A DNA stretch of 64,000 nucleotides from Sphingobacterium sp. UT-1RO-CII-1 (lineage in GTDB: Bacteria > Bacteroidota > Bacteroidia > Sphingobacteriales > Sphingobacteriaceae). Positions 8,487-18,700 of this stretch are shown here, one piece after another. Position numbers and translations under genes: made by a program. The stretch is from NCBI RefSeq assembly GCF_026711005.1, contig NZ_JAPPVJ010000005.1, positions 399,167 through 463,166 of the forward strand, written 5' to 3'. Under the pieces are notes generated by a model. It saw only the letters and a program-made list of their open reading frames with translations, ran no database searches and was not told the origin of the DNA. Position 1 is the first letter of the stretch. Each line of letters begins with the position of its first letter.

Positions 8487-10898
8487 TTATTTCTTCCATT
8501 TCAGGCGTAAACTGTTGCTCACCACACTTACGCTGCTTAAAGCCATAGCAGCTCCGGCGATCATCGGATTCAATAAGAAACCATTAAATGGATACAATAT
8601 CCCTGCCGCAACCGGTATGCCGATTACATTATAAATAAAGGCCCAAAACAGATTCTGTTTTATAGTAGCAACAGTCTGCTTCGACAGCTTAATCGCCTGC
8701 GGTATCTTTGTCAGATCCGACGATATAATCGTCATCTTCGCCACATCCATCGCAATATCACTTCCTCGTCCCATCGCTATACTCACGTCCGCCGTAGCGA
8801 GCGCAGTACTGTCATTAATACCATCACCTACCATCGCTACGACCTTGCCCTGCTTCTGAAGCTCGCTCACAAAATCAGCTTTATGCTGTGGCAGCACCTC
8901 TGCTTTATAATGCTTTATACCTGTTTGCTCAGCAATGGCTTTTGCGGTCGCTTCATTATCGCCTGTCAGCATATACAAGTCTATTCCCATATCCTGCATC
9001 TCCTTTATAGCCTGAACTGAAGTTTCTTTAATTTTATCCGAAATAGCCAGTACCGACAATGCTTTTTTGCTATCTGAAAACCAAATTACCGTCTTCGACT
9101 CCTTGCCCCAATCTTCGGCTTGCTGCAGTAAGCTTTCATCGATTTGCACGCCATTCTCCGTCAAAAGCTTTTTATTACCCACATAATAAGTTTCCTGCTC
9201 ATAATCGGCTTTCGCTCCTTTGCCCGTTATACTATCAAACTGCGAAATATTGGCCAACGCCACCCCTTCCAACTCTTTCACTACCGCTTCGGCCAAGGGA
9301 TGCTCAGACTGTTTCTCAATGCTCAGTAGAATATTTTTAGTCTCATCACCTGCTAGCCACTTCACTCCCGTCACCTGTGGTCTTCCCTCGGTAATCGTAC
9401 CCGTTTTATCCAAAACGATCGCATTTACTTTCTTAGCTAGCTCTAGGCTCTCCGCATCTTTAATCAAAATACCCTGCTCGGCTCCCTTGCCCACCCCAAC
9501 CATTATAGCTGTAGGCGTAGCCAGCCCTAAAGCACAAGGACAAGCAATAACCAATACCGTTACCGCAGCTAGTAAACCTTGCACCACACCACTCTCTCCT
9601 CCAAAAACTATCCACACTATAAATGTCAGCACAGCAATGGCAATAACGATAGGAACAAAAATACCTGCAATTTTATCTACCAACTTCTGCACAGGCGCTT
9701 TACTTCCCTGCGCATCCTGCACCATTTTAATAATTTGGGCAAGCATAGTTTCTTTGCCTACTTTTACTGCCCGAAACTGAAAGCTACCTTTCTGATTGAT
9801 TGTACCTGCAAATACCTTTTCGTTTTCTTCTTTCAATACCGGCACCGGTTCTCCGCTCAGCATACTTTCGTCTACATACGACGTTCCTGAAACAACCATC
9901 CCGTCTACTGCGATCTTCTCGCCTGGCTTCACAAGAATGATATCCCCCTCATGCACATCCTCAATAGCCTTCTCCACCTCACGTCCATCTGTCTCAATAA
10001 CCAAAACAGTTTTCGGTTGCAGGCCCATCAACTTTTTAATAGCCGAGGAAGTATTCCCTTTTGCTTTTTCTTCTAAAAGTTTACCTAATAAAATAAAGGC
10101 AATAATAACGGCCGCCGCCTCAAAATACACATGCGCTTCCAAACCTCTTTTGTGCCAAAAATCTGCAAACAGCATATTAAACACACTAAATACGTAAGCT
10201 ATTCCCGTACTCAGCGCCACCAAGGTATCCATATTAGCCGAACGGTGCTTCAACTGTTTCCATGCATTGATGAAAAAGTCTTTCCCTAACCATAAAACCA
10301 CTGGAGTAGAAAAAAAACACATAATAGGATCGGCGTACGGCATATCCATAAAAAACATACCGATTACGACTACAGGCAGCGACAAGATTATAGCCCAGGT
10401 AGTTTTCGTTTTAAGCTTCTGGAACCGCTCGGCGTGCATAGTTTCCAAAGTTTCCTGCTGGGTAGATTCGTCTTCGATCAAAAGATCATAACCGCCCGCC
10501 CGAATAGCTTTTTGCAAAGCTGCCGGGTTTGTCACATTCGGCAAATATTCTACCGTAAGGTTTCCTGTCGCAAAATTAACGGCTGCTTGCACTACCCCCT
10601 TTTCATGCTGCGCAATGCTTTCTGCACTACCCGCACACGAAGCACATGTCATCTCTAAAACCGGAAAGGATTTTTTAACAGTGGGCACACCATAACCTAA
10701 ATCTTTAATAGCGCGAACAGCTTCAGCCACTGCTTCATTACCTTGAACGGTAATTGCTACCCTACTATTATTTACTTCAACCTTTTGCGTCTCTACCCCC
10801 TCTACTTTGCCCAGCCCCTTCTCCACTATCAAAGCGCAATGCTCGCTTTCCACACCTTCTAAAGGAAGGTAAATAGGTTCTTTTATATTTGTAGTCAT
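8487..10898 (-). CDS. copA: Copper-translocating P-type ATPase CopA
   Basis: The 803-residue protein is a P1B-1 ATPase exporting Cu(I) across the inner membrane. It has two N-terminal HMA domains. The second keeps its CxxC (C85 and C88 in TCASC); the first has degenerated to SEHC (18-21) and has lost the first cysteine. Then come membrane helices with the CPC transport motif (C453, C455), the phosphorylation motif DKTGT (D497), the SEHPLAEA HP motif and the GDGINDS hinge. I prefer the ATG at 10898; a frame open up to 10991 adds 31 cysteine-rich residues unlike the family and without a good ribosome site. A copper chaperone gene follows. No copper regulator gene is adjacent. Confidence 0.95.
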   Translation of the reverse strand: MTTNIKEPIYLPLEGVESEHCALIVEKGLGKVEGVETQKVEVNNSRVAITVQGNEAVAEAVRAIKDLGYGVPTVKKSFPVLEMTCASCAGSAESIAQHEKGVVQAAVNFATGNLTVEYLPNVTNPAALQKAIRAGGYDLLIEDESTQQETLETMHAERFQKLKTKTTWAIILSLPVVVIGMFFMDMPYADPIMCFFSTPVVLWLGKDFFINAWKQLKHRSANMDTLVALSTGIAYVFSVFNMLFADFWHKRGLEAHVYFEAAAVIIAFILLGKLLEEKAKGNTSSAIKKLMGLQPKTVLVIETDGREVEKAIEDVHEGDIILVKPGEKIAVDGMVVSGTSYVDESMLSGEPVPVLKEENEKVFAGTINQKGSFQFRAVKVGKETMLAQIIKMVQDAQGSKAPVQKLVDKIAGIFVPIVIAIAVLTFIVWIVFGGESGVVQGLLAAVTVLVIACPCALGLATPTAIMVGVGKGAEQGILIKDAESLELAKKVNAIVLDKTGTITEGRPQVTGVKWLAGDETKNILLSIEKQSEHPLAEAVVKELEGVALANISQFDSITGKGAKADYEQETYYVGNKKLLTENGVQIDESLLQQAEDWGKESKTVIWFSDSKKALSVLAISDKIKETSVQAIKEMQDMGIDLYMLTGDNEATAKAIAEQTGIKHYKAEVLPQHKADFVSELQKQGKVVAMVGDGINDSTALATADVSIAMGRGSDIAMDVAKMTIISSDLTKIPQAIKLSKQTVATIKQNLFWAFIYNVIGIPVAAGILYPFNGFLLNPMIAGAAMALSSVSVVSNSLRLKWKK

Positions 10899-11056
10899 AT
10901 TCGTTTGCTTTAATTTCACATTACAAAGATGACAACAATAAGGCAAGTAAATGTTACGTAATTTTGGAAAAAAGTTACATCTTTTGGGCAATCATCAGCT
11001 GATAAATTCGCATTAGCATACTAACACACAACTACTCATTTACGCCCACGATAGCA

Positions 11057-11269
11057 CTACATCGCTGTAAAACAGCTTTCAGTTTTCTTCAATTTTGGAG
11101 AAGGTTTCACTCCCAAACGACCAGATACAGCTTTGTCTCTTAAAATTTTGCTCAACTTATAAAGAAAACGCCTTAATAGCCTCTGTTCTATAACTTCCCC
11201 AATTTTTTGTAGTTTCTTTAAGCTGATCAAAAAAATCTGATTTTGAAACTGGTTTTTCATGAGGTCCAT
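11057..11269 (-). CDS. Possible small basic protein, unrecognised
   Basis: A 70-codon - strand frame encodes a lysine/leucine-rich, basic product. ATG codons at 11269 and 11260 are both possible starts. I recognise no family. It lies alone between the copA upstream region and a gene-poor stretch. It may be chance or the remnant of a larger gene; codon use does not decide it. Confidence 0.22.
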   Translation of the reverse strand: MDLMKNQFQNQIFLISLKKLQKIGEVIEQRLLRRFLYKLSKILRDKAVSGRLGVKPSPKLKKTESCFTAM

Positions 11270-11348
11270 ATCAATTATTTTTCTATCTTAGTCTTACAAT
11301 TAATTCAGCCGTACTATTTTCCATTTTTTTGTTTATTGCTCTTTAATT

Positions 11349-11398
11349 AAGTCCGTGAAAGTCCGTCGAAATGCGTGGAAGTCCGTGAAAGTCCGTGG
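11349..11398. repeat. Five tandem 10-bp units (AAGTCCGTGA-like)
   Basis: Five consecutive 10-base units follow the pattern AAGTCCGTGR; the third unit is degenerate (AAATGCGTGG) and the second ends in CG. The array is intergenic. Confidence 0.8.
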
Positions 11399-11833
11399 TT
11401 TTCCTGGCTTAACCCGTTCATACCCCTATGATATCCCGTGTTCACCCTATGTTTGTTTCGTGCAGTATATGCTTTGTACAGCGTGTTGGACCTCGCTTTG
11501 TTCCATGACGCCCTGTACTGGTATCAGCTTGGTCGAGAGACTTTGCTATATGCTCTCAAGGGGTACCCTGATCAATAAGCCTGAGCACGGTATTGAGTGT
11601 ATAATAAACAGGTAGGAAGAAAAATCGCTGTAGGATCGCTATAAGCATACCGGAACTACGTAGAATAAATGCTTACTGGCGCCATGGGACTAGCGGACAT
11701 GCTCTAATTTCACCTAAAAAAAGCGCAGTTCCTTTTCTACTTAAAAAGATAACATCAACTTCCCGTTCTTTCATAAGGAAAACTTCTAGAGCAAAAACCT
11801 GCATATCTTCAGTGTATAAAGTGAATATAAGAG

Positions 11834-11864
11834 TTGATATATCGGATATACCTTACTATCTTTA
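11834..11864 (+). promoter_or_regulatory. Candidate promoter of the 763-residue MG2-type gene
   Basis: TTG (11834-11836) and TATCTTTA (11857-11864) are separated by 20 bases, close to the Bacteroidota TTTG / TAnnTTTG pattern. The implied 5' leader is about 110 bases long. Confidence 0.4.
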
Positions 11865-11981
11865 AGATTATAAACCACTCTTAAACAATAAAATAATAAA
11901 ACACACATGAAAGAGAACGGCTAATAACAGATACTCATGATAAGTGCTGGCACAAGCAGCTGTCTTCATAACTGAGTTCAA

Positions 11982-14273
11982 ATGAATCATCGTAAATTAC
12001 TTTTTATAATCCAAACAATTATCCTTTTAAGTACAGGGTATGCAAAGGCGCAGGCTCGTAAGGATAAATTAGACTCTTTAGCCCATCAGTTAAAATTGTT
12101 GACTGAAGGTATACAGACGAACTCTATATACCTGCGCACCAGCAAGGATATTTATGAGTCTATGGAAGATCTATGGTTCAAAGCCTACACTGTAAATGTA
12201 CAGAACCAGCTGCTCTCCAACATCGACCAAACCCTACACGTACAATTGGTGCATAGTGCTACTGACAGTGTCGTCTGGGAAGAACTATACCCTATAGAAC
12301 AAGGAATAACTTCAGGACATATCTACCTGAACAACACCTTTCCAAAAGGTACATATTGGCTTTGCGCCTACTCTGCCCATAGCCTAAAAAAAGAACAAGA
12401 TCATTTTATAGATGTACGGAAAATCGAGCTGGTTGAAGATTTCAAAGAACTTACGGGAGACAAAAGCAATAATCAAAAACTAAACGACAGCCCGGATAAC
12501 AGGATACAGTTCAACTTATTCCCCGAGGGGGGCAATCTTTTAGCAGGCGTTGATAATAAGGTGGCATTTAAAGCTATTGGTAGCGACGGGCTACCCCGGA
12601 CAGTATCGGGACAATTGCTCGAAGGAAACAAAACCATTTCAACGTTTAAAAGCATCCACGACGGAATGGGATACTTCCACATCCGCCCCCTAGCGGGAGA
12701 AAAATATACGGTAAAACTAAATGGAGCTTACACAGATAGTATGTACCGTTTACCGCCGATTCAGGAGCAAGGACTCTCCCTAAAACTAGTCGAAAACCGA
12801 GAAGACCAGATCGCTTTTTTAGTTTATAATAAAACAGGTGCTCCACATCCTTTTTACTTACAGATACAGACAAGAGGTTTGCCCGCTGTTATGGCTGCTT
12901 CAGAGGTTAAAGACAGCGTACTGGTCCGATTACCTTTAGACGATGTCGGTTCGGGCATAGCTGAAATCACACTACTCAATGAACAGCTACAGCCCCTTGC
13001 CGAACGGCTCATTTATTTAAAGCCGAACAAACAAATAACCATTAACACAACGCTATCCCGTCAAAATGAGGGCAAAAAAGAAAAAATATCACTGGAAATT
13101 CAAGCAACCGACCAGCAAAACAAGCCCGTAATAGCACAGTTGGGAGCAACAGTTTATGACAAACTATATCATGACCATAAAGACGCCAAAGATATACAGA
13201 CACACTACCTGCTGTCCAAGCATATGCGCGGAAACATACATAATCCCGCTTACTATTTCGATAAAAAAAATGCAGACCGCACTGCGGCACTGGATCTTTT
13301 ACTTTTAACGCAAGGCTGGCGTTCTTACATCTGGAATCCACACGACCTTAAAGAAAAGTCGAAAAAAGACACTTCTTCTATTTTAACCGATGGAATCACA
13401 GGACAGCTTATCCCGAAGAGAAAAAAAGAGCAACAAGCTGTTATGCTATTTGATCCCGAACAAAAACAAAGTAACCTGCTAACGGTAGAAAATAACACTT
13501 TCTTTATTTCGCCCCAAAATATGCTTATCGCTCCAAGTATTTATATAAAACACTTTGGCAAACCTGAAGATTTCTCCATTTGCGTCGAAGATCCTTTTTC
13601 CAAAATAAACGATATAAAACCCTGGACAAAAATATCCTATCCTAAGACAAATTTATTAAAGTCGCAAAAAGAAACCAAAAGCAGTGTGGTAAATGCGCTA
13701 AACAGGACAACTGTAAAAATAGAAGAAATTGTTGTCACTCATAAAAAAGGCACTGCCTATCGGGATAAGTATATAGGCCAACTGGATAGTATCGCAAAAT
13801 ATGTAAATAACCCTGATCGGACGCATGGTGGAGCAGGAGGTGGCTGGTTAAATTGTCCAGTAGGTGATTGTGATGAGATGCCTGTTGAAGGTACAACATA
13901 TCTCGTTTGGATTGGCCCCAACCCACCGACTTCACACCCATTTACATTTGGAGCAAACGACGTGAAAAGCGTCGTGTACCGCTATCCTAAATATACAGAA
14001 GAAGAATTAATGAAAATGAACGGGGTAGCCCGATCAAAAGGATATTATCCCAAAAAAAAGTTCTACGAACCCATCTATGATAAAGAAAAGGATACTGCTC
14101 CCGACTTTAGAAACACGCTCCTATGGGCACCCCAAATCATAACAGATGAACACGGAATAGCACGTTTAGATTTCTACACTTCAGATATAGAAAGTGAGTT
14201 CTACGGCATCATAGAGGGGATAGACGGAGAAGGGAATTTAGGAAAGTCTGATTTTCAGTTTACTGTAAAATAA
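11982..14273 (+). CDS. Secreted MG2/carboxypeptidase-regulatory-like surface protein
   Basis: The 763-residue protein has a cleavable signal peptide (about residues 1-24, ending TGYAKAQA). An N-terminal MG2-like beta-sandwich region contains FNLFPEGGNLLAG near residue 178 and AFKAIGSDG, followed by further beta-rich domains. The C-terminus (DEHGIARLDFYTSD) matches in style that of the 906-residue protein at 43142-45862, so the two are paralogues. This one lacks the plug-like domain of the other and instead has EEIVVTHKKG and a glycine-rich region (HGGAGGGW) near residue 610. Such Bacteroidota proteins are thought to sit at the cell envelope; the function is unknown. Confidence 0.7.
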   Translation: MNHRKLLFIIQTIILLSTGYAKAQARKDKLDSLAHQLKLLTEGIQTNSIYLRTSKDIYESMEDLWFKAYTVNVQNQLLSNIDQTLHVQLVHSATDSVVWEELYPIEQGITSGHIYLNNTFPKGTYWLCAYSAHSLKKEQDHFIDVRKIELVEDFKELTGDKSNNQKLNDSPDNRIQFNLFPEGGNLLAGVDNKVAFKAIGSDGLPRTVSGQLLEGNKTISTFKSIHDGMGYFHIRPLAGEKYTVKLNGAYTDSMYRLPPIQEQGLSLKLVENREDQIAFLVYNKTGAPHPFYLQIQTRGLPAVMAASEVKDSVLVRLPLDDVGSGIAEITLLNEQLQPLAERLIYLKPNKQITINTTLSRQNEGKKEKISLEIQATDQQNKPVIAQLGATVYDKLYHDHKDAKDIQTHYLLSKHMRGNIHNPAYYFDKKNADRTAALDLLLLTQGWRSYIWNPHDLKEKSKKDTSSILTDGITGQLIPKRKKEQQAVMLFDPEQKQSNLLTVENNTFFISPQNMLIAPSIYIKHFGKPEDFSICVEDPFSKINDIKPWTKISYPKTNLLKSQKETKSSVVNALNRTTVKIEEIVVTHKKGTAYRDKYIGQLDSIAKYVNNPDRTHGGAGGGWLNCPVGDCDEMPVEGTTYLVWIGPNPPTSHPFTFGANDVKSVVYRYPKYTEEELMKMNGVARSKGYYPKKKFYEPIYDKEKDTAPDFRNTLLWAPQIITDEHGIARLDFYTSDIESEFYGIIEGIDGEGNLGKSDFQFTVK

Positions 14274-14283
14274 GAATGCTCTA

Positions 14284-14703
14284 TTACTTTACACGTTTAA
14301 ATTTTTCTCCACATCCTTCGAAGCAATTGTAATAAAGTGTTAGCTCATCTGCCTTTATTTCAAAAGACATTTCAGTTTCACATTTTTCAAGAACAATTTT
14401 ATTCAGCCCACCATACGTTTCTTTAATTTCAAAATTAGAGCTTTCATTAGCACTACTGTACGGGTTTATAGAACATAAATCACCATTCGTTGACTTTACC
14501 TGGCCTTCTTTTGTAAACTCTAATATTTTTTTTCCTTCTATTTTTCTAAACCTACCTGTCCCATCTCCAATGTCTGCATAGACCTCTGTCAATTTCCATT
14601 GACCAACAAGTTCAAAAGGATCTGTTAAAATCTCATCGGACTTCTTACAAGAGCAGAGTAATACTGTAAAAATAACAGCAAATATTAAGCAAAATCTTTT
14701 CAT
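14284..14703 (-). CDS. Lipocalin-like lipoprotein
   Basis: The 139-residue product starts at the ATG at 14703 with a lipoprotein signal (hydrophobic stretch, then LLCSC, lipidated at C17 or C19). The mature part has the GQWKLTEVY opening and beta-rich pattern of small lipocalin-like Bacteroidota lipoproteins, with paired cysteines near the C-terminus (YNCFEGC). An upstream in-frame TTG-type start would add 12 residues before the signal and is rejected. It is convergent with the MG2-type gene, ten bases away. The ligand and role are unknown. Confidence 0.7.
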   Translation of the reverse strand: MKRFCLIFAVIFTVLLCSCKKSDEILTDPFELVGQWKLTEVYADIGDGTGRFRKIEGKKILEFTKEGQVKSTNGDLCSINPYSSANESSNFEIKETYGGLNKIVLEKCETEMSFEIKADELTLYYNCFEGCGEKFKRVK

Positions 14704-14754
14704 ATATGTATAATTTAATGGTACGCTTTTATTTTTCAATGCCCCTCTAGCAAG

Positions 14755-14922
14755 CTATCGGACCCATTGGTTAATATTTAATAGTAAAACGTTACCTTTC
14801 AACACTCTGCTACAGTGATTTAAATATTTAAAGACCTTACCAACAGAAGCCAGAAGCTTTCCCATAGTACGCTCTTTGTCGTTCTTCTTTCCTTTATATA
14901 CTTTACGTTCTTGCTTGCTCAT
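14755..14922 (-). pseudogene. Possible remnant of a TetR-family regulator
   Basis: A 55-codon - strand frame begins MSKQERKVYKGKK and continues KERTMGKLLASVGKV. This resembles the N-terminal lead-in of some Bacteroidota TetR proteins, where a basic stretch precedes a helix of the type KLLxAVGxV. The expected helix-turn-helix does not follow; the frame ends after unrelated residues. The similarity is from memory and short, so a chance ORF is possible. Confidence 0.25.
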
Positions 14923-15718
14923 ATTTTTAACTCAAATAAAAATAAATTTAAAGATTGGAATCAAAATACAAAATAAAACAGCCAATTATTAACTAGGTTT
15001 TACAATTGATCCCCCCTTCTATCCGCAGTACAGCTAGAATCAACTATCGATCAGAGCGGATCTTACTACCCCACATTAACATCCTAAGATCAGCCCAAGC
15101 CGCACCTTACATAACATTATAACCTCTCTAAATTTAATCTATGACCAAAAAAAAATATCATTCAACAAACAAACAGAATTATAAAATTGGGGAGGAAAAG
15201 ACAACCTGTATAAAACAACACTTTTAAGGCGTTAGGTTTTGGATAAATCAATAAATGGTCTAAAAAAGATACCTAAAAGAATAGACAATGTCCGTGTATA
15301 TCTGAGACTATATCATATCTCGACTTTACACTAAATTTGACGATAAAATCGAAATTGAGGAAGGTCTATAGATTTTGGTTAATTATCCGATGACACAGCT
15401 TGAGCTATCCTTCAGTCAATCTGCACAGCTCCTGAATAATCAACTATTAGATACAAAACTAATTTCGCAGCTTTTCTTATAATTATTTTTTTAAACGAAA
15501 AACAACCAAGCATTAAAGCTTAAATAAGCACATTTAAAAATGCAATCAATTTCTAATTTCGACAGAAACAACTCTCACATTTTCTTCTGAAGATGTATGT
15601 ATTTTTGATTATCAAAAGTTTTCGTACTTCGTCAATGGAGCATGAAAATTTGTTTTATGAGAAAAAGAAGCTATCTTAAAGCTCTGATAATTAATTACAA
15701 AAGCTAATCAAAACCATC
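14923..15718. other. Long gene-free AT-rich stretch upstream of the helicase
   Basis: I find no gene, RNA or repeat in these 796 bp. The longest sensible + strand frame is about 30 codons (ATG at 15390). The region is unusually long for this window and precedes the solitary helicase gene; it may contain its promoter, decayed genes or an unrecognised small RNA. Confidence 0.4.
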
Positions 15719-18700
15719 ATGACGAATTCTTTTAACAACTATTACGTAGAAAGGATAAGTGCTATTATTGCATCCGAAATGGCCGAACGTCCAAATCTCA
15801 TATTTGTTTTATTAGGGCAAACATCCTTGTGGCATTCGCTATTACCTCGCAACAATATTGCCGATAGTCGCCATCTAATAAATGAAAACAAACACTATTC
15901 CTATAGCAAAGGCTGGTATATGCAAATGCAAAAAGCACTAGCTCTAGTGAAAGATTATCACCTGATATCCTATGCCCAGCTTTGCTATCTACAGGCCTAC
16001 GCTAGCGACACTTCGCTTCCCTTTGAAGATCGCATAATAGTTATTGAAGACAATCTACGCCAATTATTCCCACTTGATAAAGAAGATTACATACCGACCA
16101 ACGGCCAAGATAATATAGATAGCAGACCAGCAGACCTACCATTACACCACATCGAACAATGCGTTCTGAACCAAAAATATTATTATTCAACACGCCGACC
16201 AACCAACAATTATAAAGTCGTTCCACTTTTCCAAGAAGAAATAGAAATTGAAAAAAGCAACCAGAAAAATGCAGAGACACACAACCTGTCCTTTGACAAC
16301 TTCGCCATAGACCTACTTATCAATGACCACATCAGTCAACCTATTTTAAGTACAGTCACCACCATAACGTATTATAAAAAACAGTTTCAGAACAATCGTT
16401 TACTGAGCAACCTCCGGAAATGGAACGCAGTATTAAACCGATTTGGCGGAAAACTCCAGTATAGCGCTATCCCACAAATTGAAGAAGACAATCCCACACG
16501 AAAAGCTACGACCCAGTTATTGCAGCAACATTGGGGAGCCGACGCCACCTTTAGAATGCTCTTCATCTACAAGAACCCCGACCACACGAATGAAGTCATT
16601 CCTATTTCGCAGGGCGATATCGTAGATACGATTATCACGGCCTATGACAACAGCAAGGCACAGCAGGAAAACAGAGATGTATTCTTGACAGCACCTACTG
16701 GCGCAGGCAAATCACTTATTTTTCAACTCCCGGCCTTTCATATCTCTAACCAAGGAGATGTCACGATTGTTATCTCTCCCCTGATCGCCTTAATGAAAGA
16801 TCAGGTTGAAACCATACTCGGGGAGCGAAATTTCGAAAAAGTAGCTTACATCAATGGTGAGCTCTCTTTTTTAGAACGAGAACGCATCATTCAACAATGT
16901 CAATCCGGATTAATCGATGTCCTGTACATGTCACCTGAATTATTCCTCTCGTACGATATCACCTACTTTATAGGAAACCGAAAAATCGGTCTATTGGCTA
17001 TAGATGAAGCACACCTCATCACCACCTGGGGCAGAGACTTCAGAGTAGACTACTGGTTTCTCGGCGAACACCTGCGCAAACTGCGTGAAGTAAACCTGCA
17101 GCATTTCATCATTGTGGCCGTAACTGCTACAGCCGTATTCGGCGGGGCCAATGATATGGTTTTTGACAGTATCAGTAGTCTTCATTTAAAAAATCCGCAT
17201 CTTTATATCGGTCAGGTAAAACGAGAAGACATCACCTTTGTATTTCAGAACTACTCTCCTTTTGAAAAAAAAATCCAAGCAAACAAGCTTGAACAAACGA
17301 TTTCGTTTAGCAAGGACATTCATGAACTACAGTTAAAAACACTAGTATACACGCCCTATACCAAACAAATCAATAGCATCATAGAAAGTCTGAATCTAGG
17401 ATTTAGCACCATCGCCACAGGATATCACGGAGGCATGACTAGCGAAAATAAAAACTTCGCTTTAGCCCAATTCAAAACAAACAAAAGAAAAATAATGTTT
17501 TGCACCAAAGCATTTGGAATGGGCGTCGATATTCCAGATGTAGATATGGTGTATCACCATGCCCCATCTGGGCTATTCTCTGATTATATTCAAGAAGTGG
17601 GCAGAGCAGCACGAAATCCAGATCTTAAGGGTTTTGCAGTTATAAACTATCACCCTGACGACCTGCTGTATGCAAAAACGCTGCATAAGATGTCTGCGAT
17701 TACTCCCTCACAGATACAACTCGTATTACGGAAAATACTACTCGCTTATCATAGCAGTGGCAAGCAAAATAACCTCTTACTATCGACAGAAGACTTCGAA
17801 TATATATTTGACAAAAATCAAGATGTTCAACAGAAGATGCTTACTTCACTGATGTTTCTAGAGAAAAACTACCTTCTCGAACAAGGATTTCCAGTTTTCA
17901 CAGCAAGACCAAAAAGACGTTTTATAACAGGCTATGCCAAACTTACAGACGAACACTTAGAAAAACTATCGCATCTTTACCCAAATACCTATGAACTGAT
18001 TAGTAGCCGAAAAAACGGCGAGCACATCATTGAATTTGATATCGAAAAATTCTGGAACCACTACGGTCAGAAACAAAATTTTGAAAACTTAAAATTAGCG
18101 TTTTACAACAATACGATTTTCCAGACAGATGAGATCAGCCTAGAGCCCCAACTAAAGATAATATTTGAGCGTACTGCAGAACCTTTCAAGGACCAATCGC
18201 GTAAACTGCAAAACACTTTTCATGCCATACAACGAGCTCTTCAGTCGTTTGAAGGTTTTTTCACAGCAAATCAATTTGAGCATAAATTGAAAGAACTCAT
18301 TACCGACGGATGGATGGTTTCCAAAATCAGCGACCTACTTTTTACAGCCTATATTAAAAAATCTTATGGAAGCCGTTACGGTGTGCCAAATGTTTTTTTG
18401 AGAAAGAGAACTTTTGGTGATGAACTAAAATATCTCAATGACCCCATAGCGAGTAAGACCACTTTTGCAAGGCTGCTTACCCGATTCAATAATCTTTTTG
18501 AAAACAACGACAGCCGTCGATCGAATCGTTTTTGCACACAAAAAAAAGTTAACTCAGACAGCTATGTAAAATTGGGCAACTTCCTCGAAACATTGGGGGT
18601 CGCCACTTTCGAAATCAAAGGGGGCGATAAGACTATGGTACATATCCGCATCAATGCGGCTAAATACCTTGAAGTTGATAACAACAACATTGAATATAAC

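Larger units (their letters stand above)
11270..11981. other. Gene-poor stretch with compositional shift
   Basis: No convincing gene is present over 712 bp. It holds a 10-bp tandem repeat (11349-11398), then about 200 bp (11400-11610) visibly richer in G+C and lower in A runs than its surroundings, and at its end a candidate promoter for the MG2-type gene. A frame at 11355-11615 reads through the repeat but resembles no family and is rejected. The segment could be a decayed gene or an inserted fragment. Confidence 0.4.

Noticed and set aside
8487..10898. Several + strand frames opposite copA
   Set aside because: They are composed of serine/threonine-rich sequence with no domain and run against the conserved ATPase motifs.
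10899..10991. Longer N-terminus of copA
   Set aside because: It adds a cysteine-rich segment not seen in the family and without a ribosome site; the ATG at 10898 is better.
11355..11615. 86-codon + strand frame
   Set aside because: It starts inside the 10-bp tandem repeat, is rich in cysteine and tyrosine in an unusual way, and resembles no family; it is likely chance in a G+C-richer segment.
15390..15482. About 30-codon frame in the gene-free stretch before the helicase
   Set aside because: Too short, no recognised family, and no ribosome site; it could be a remnant but cannot be supported.
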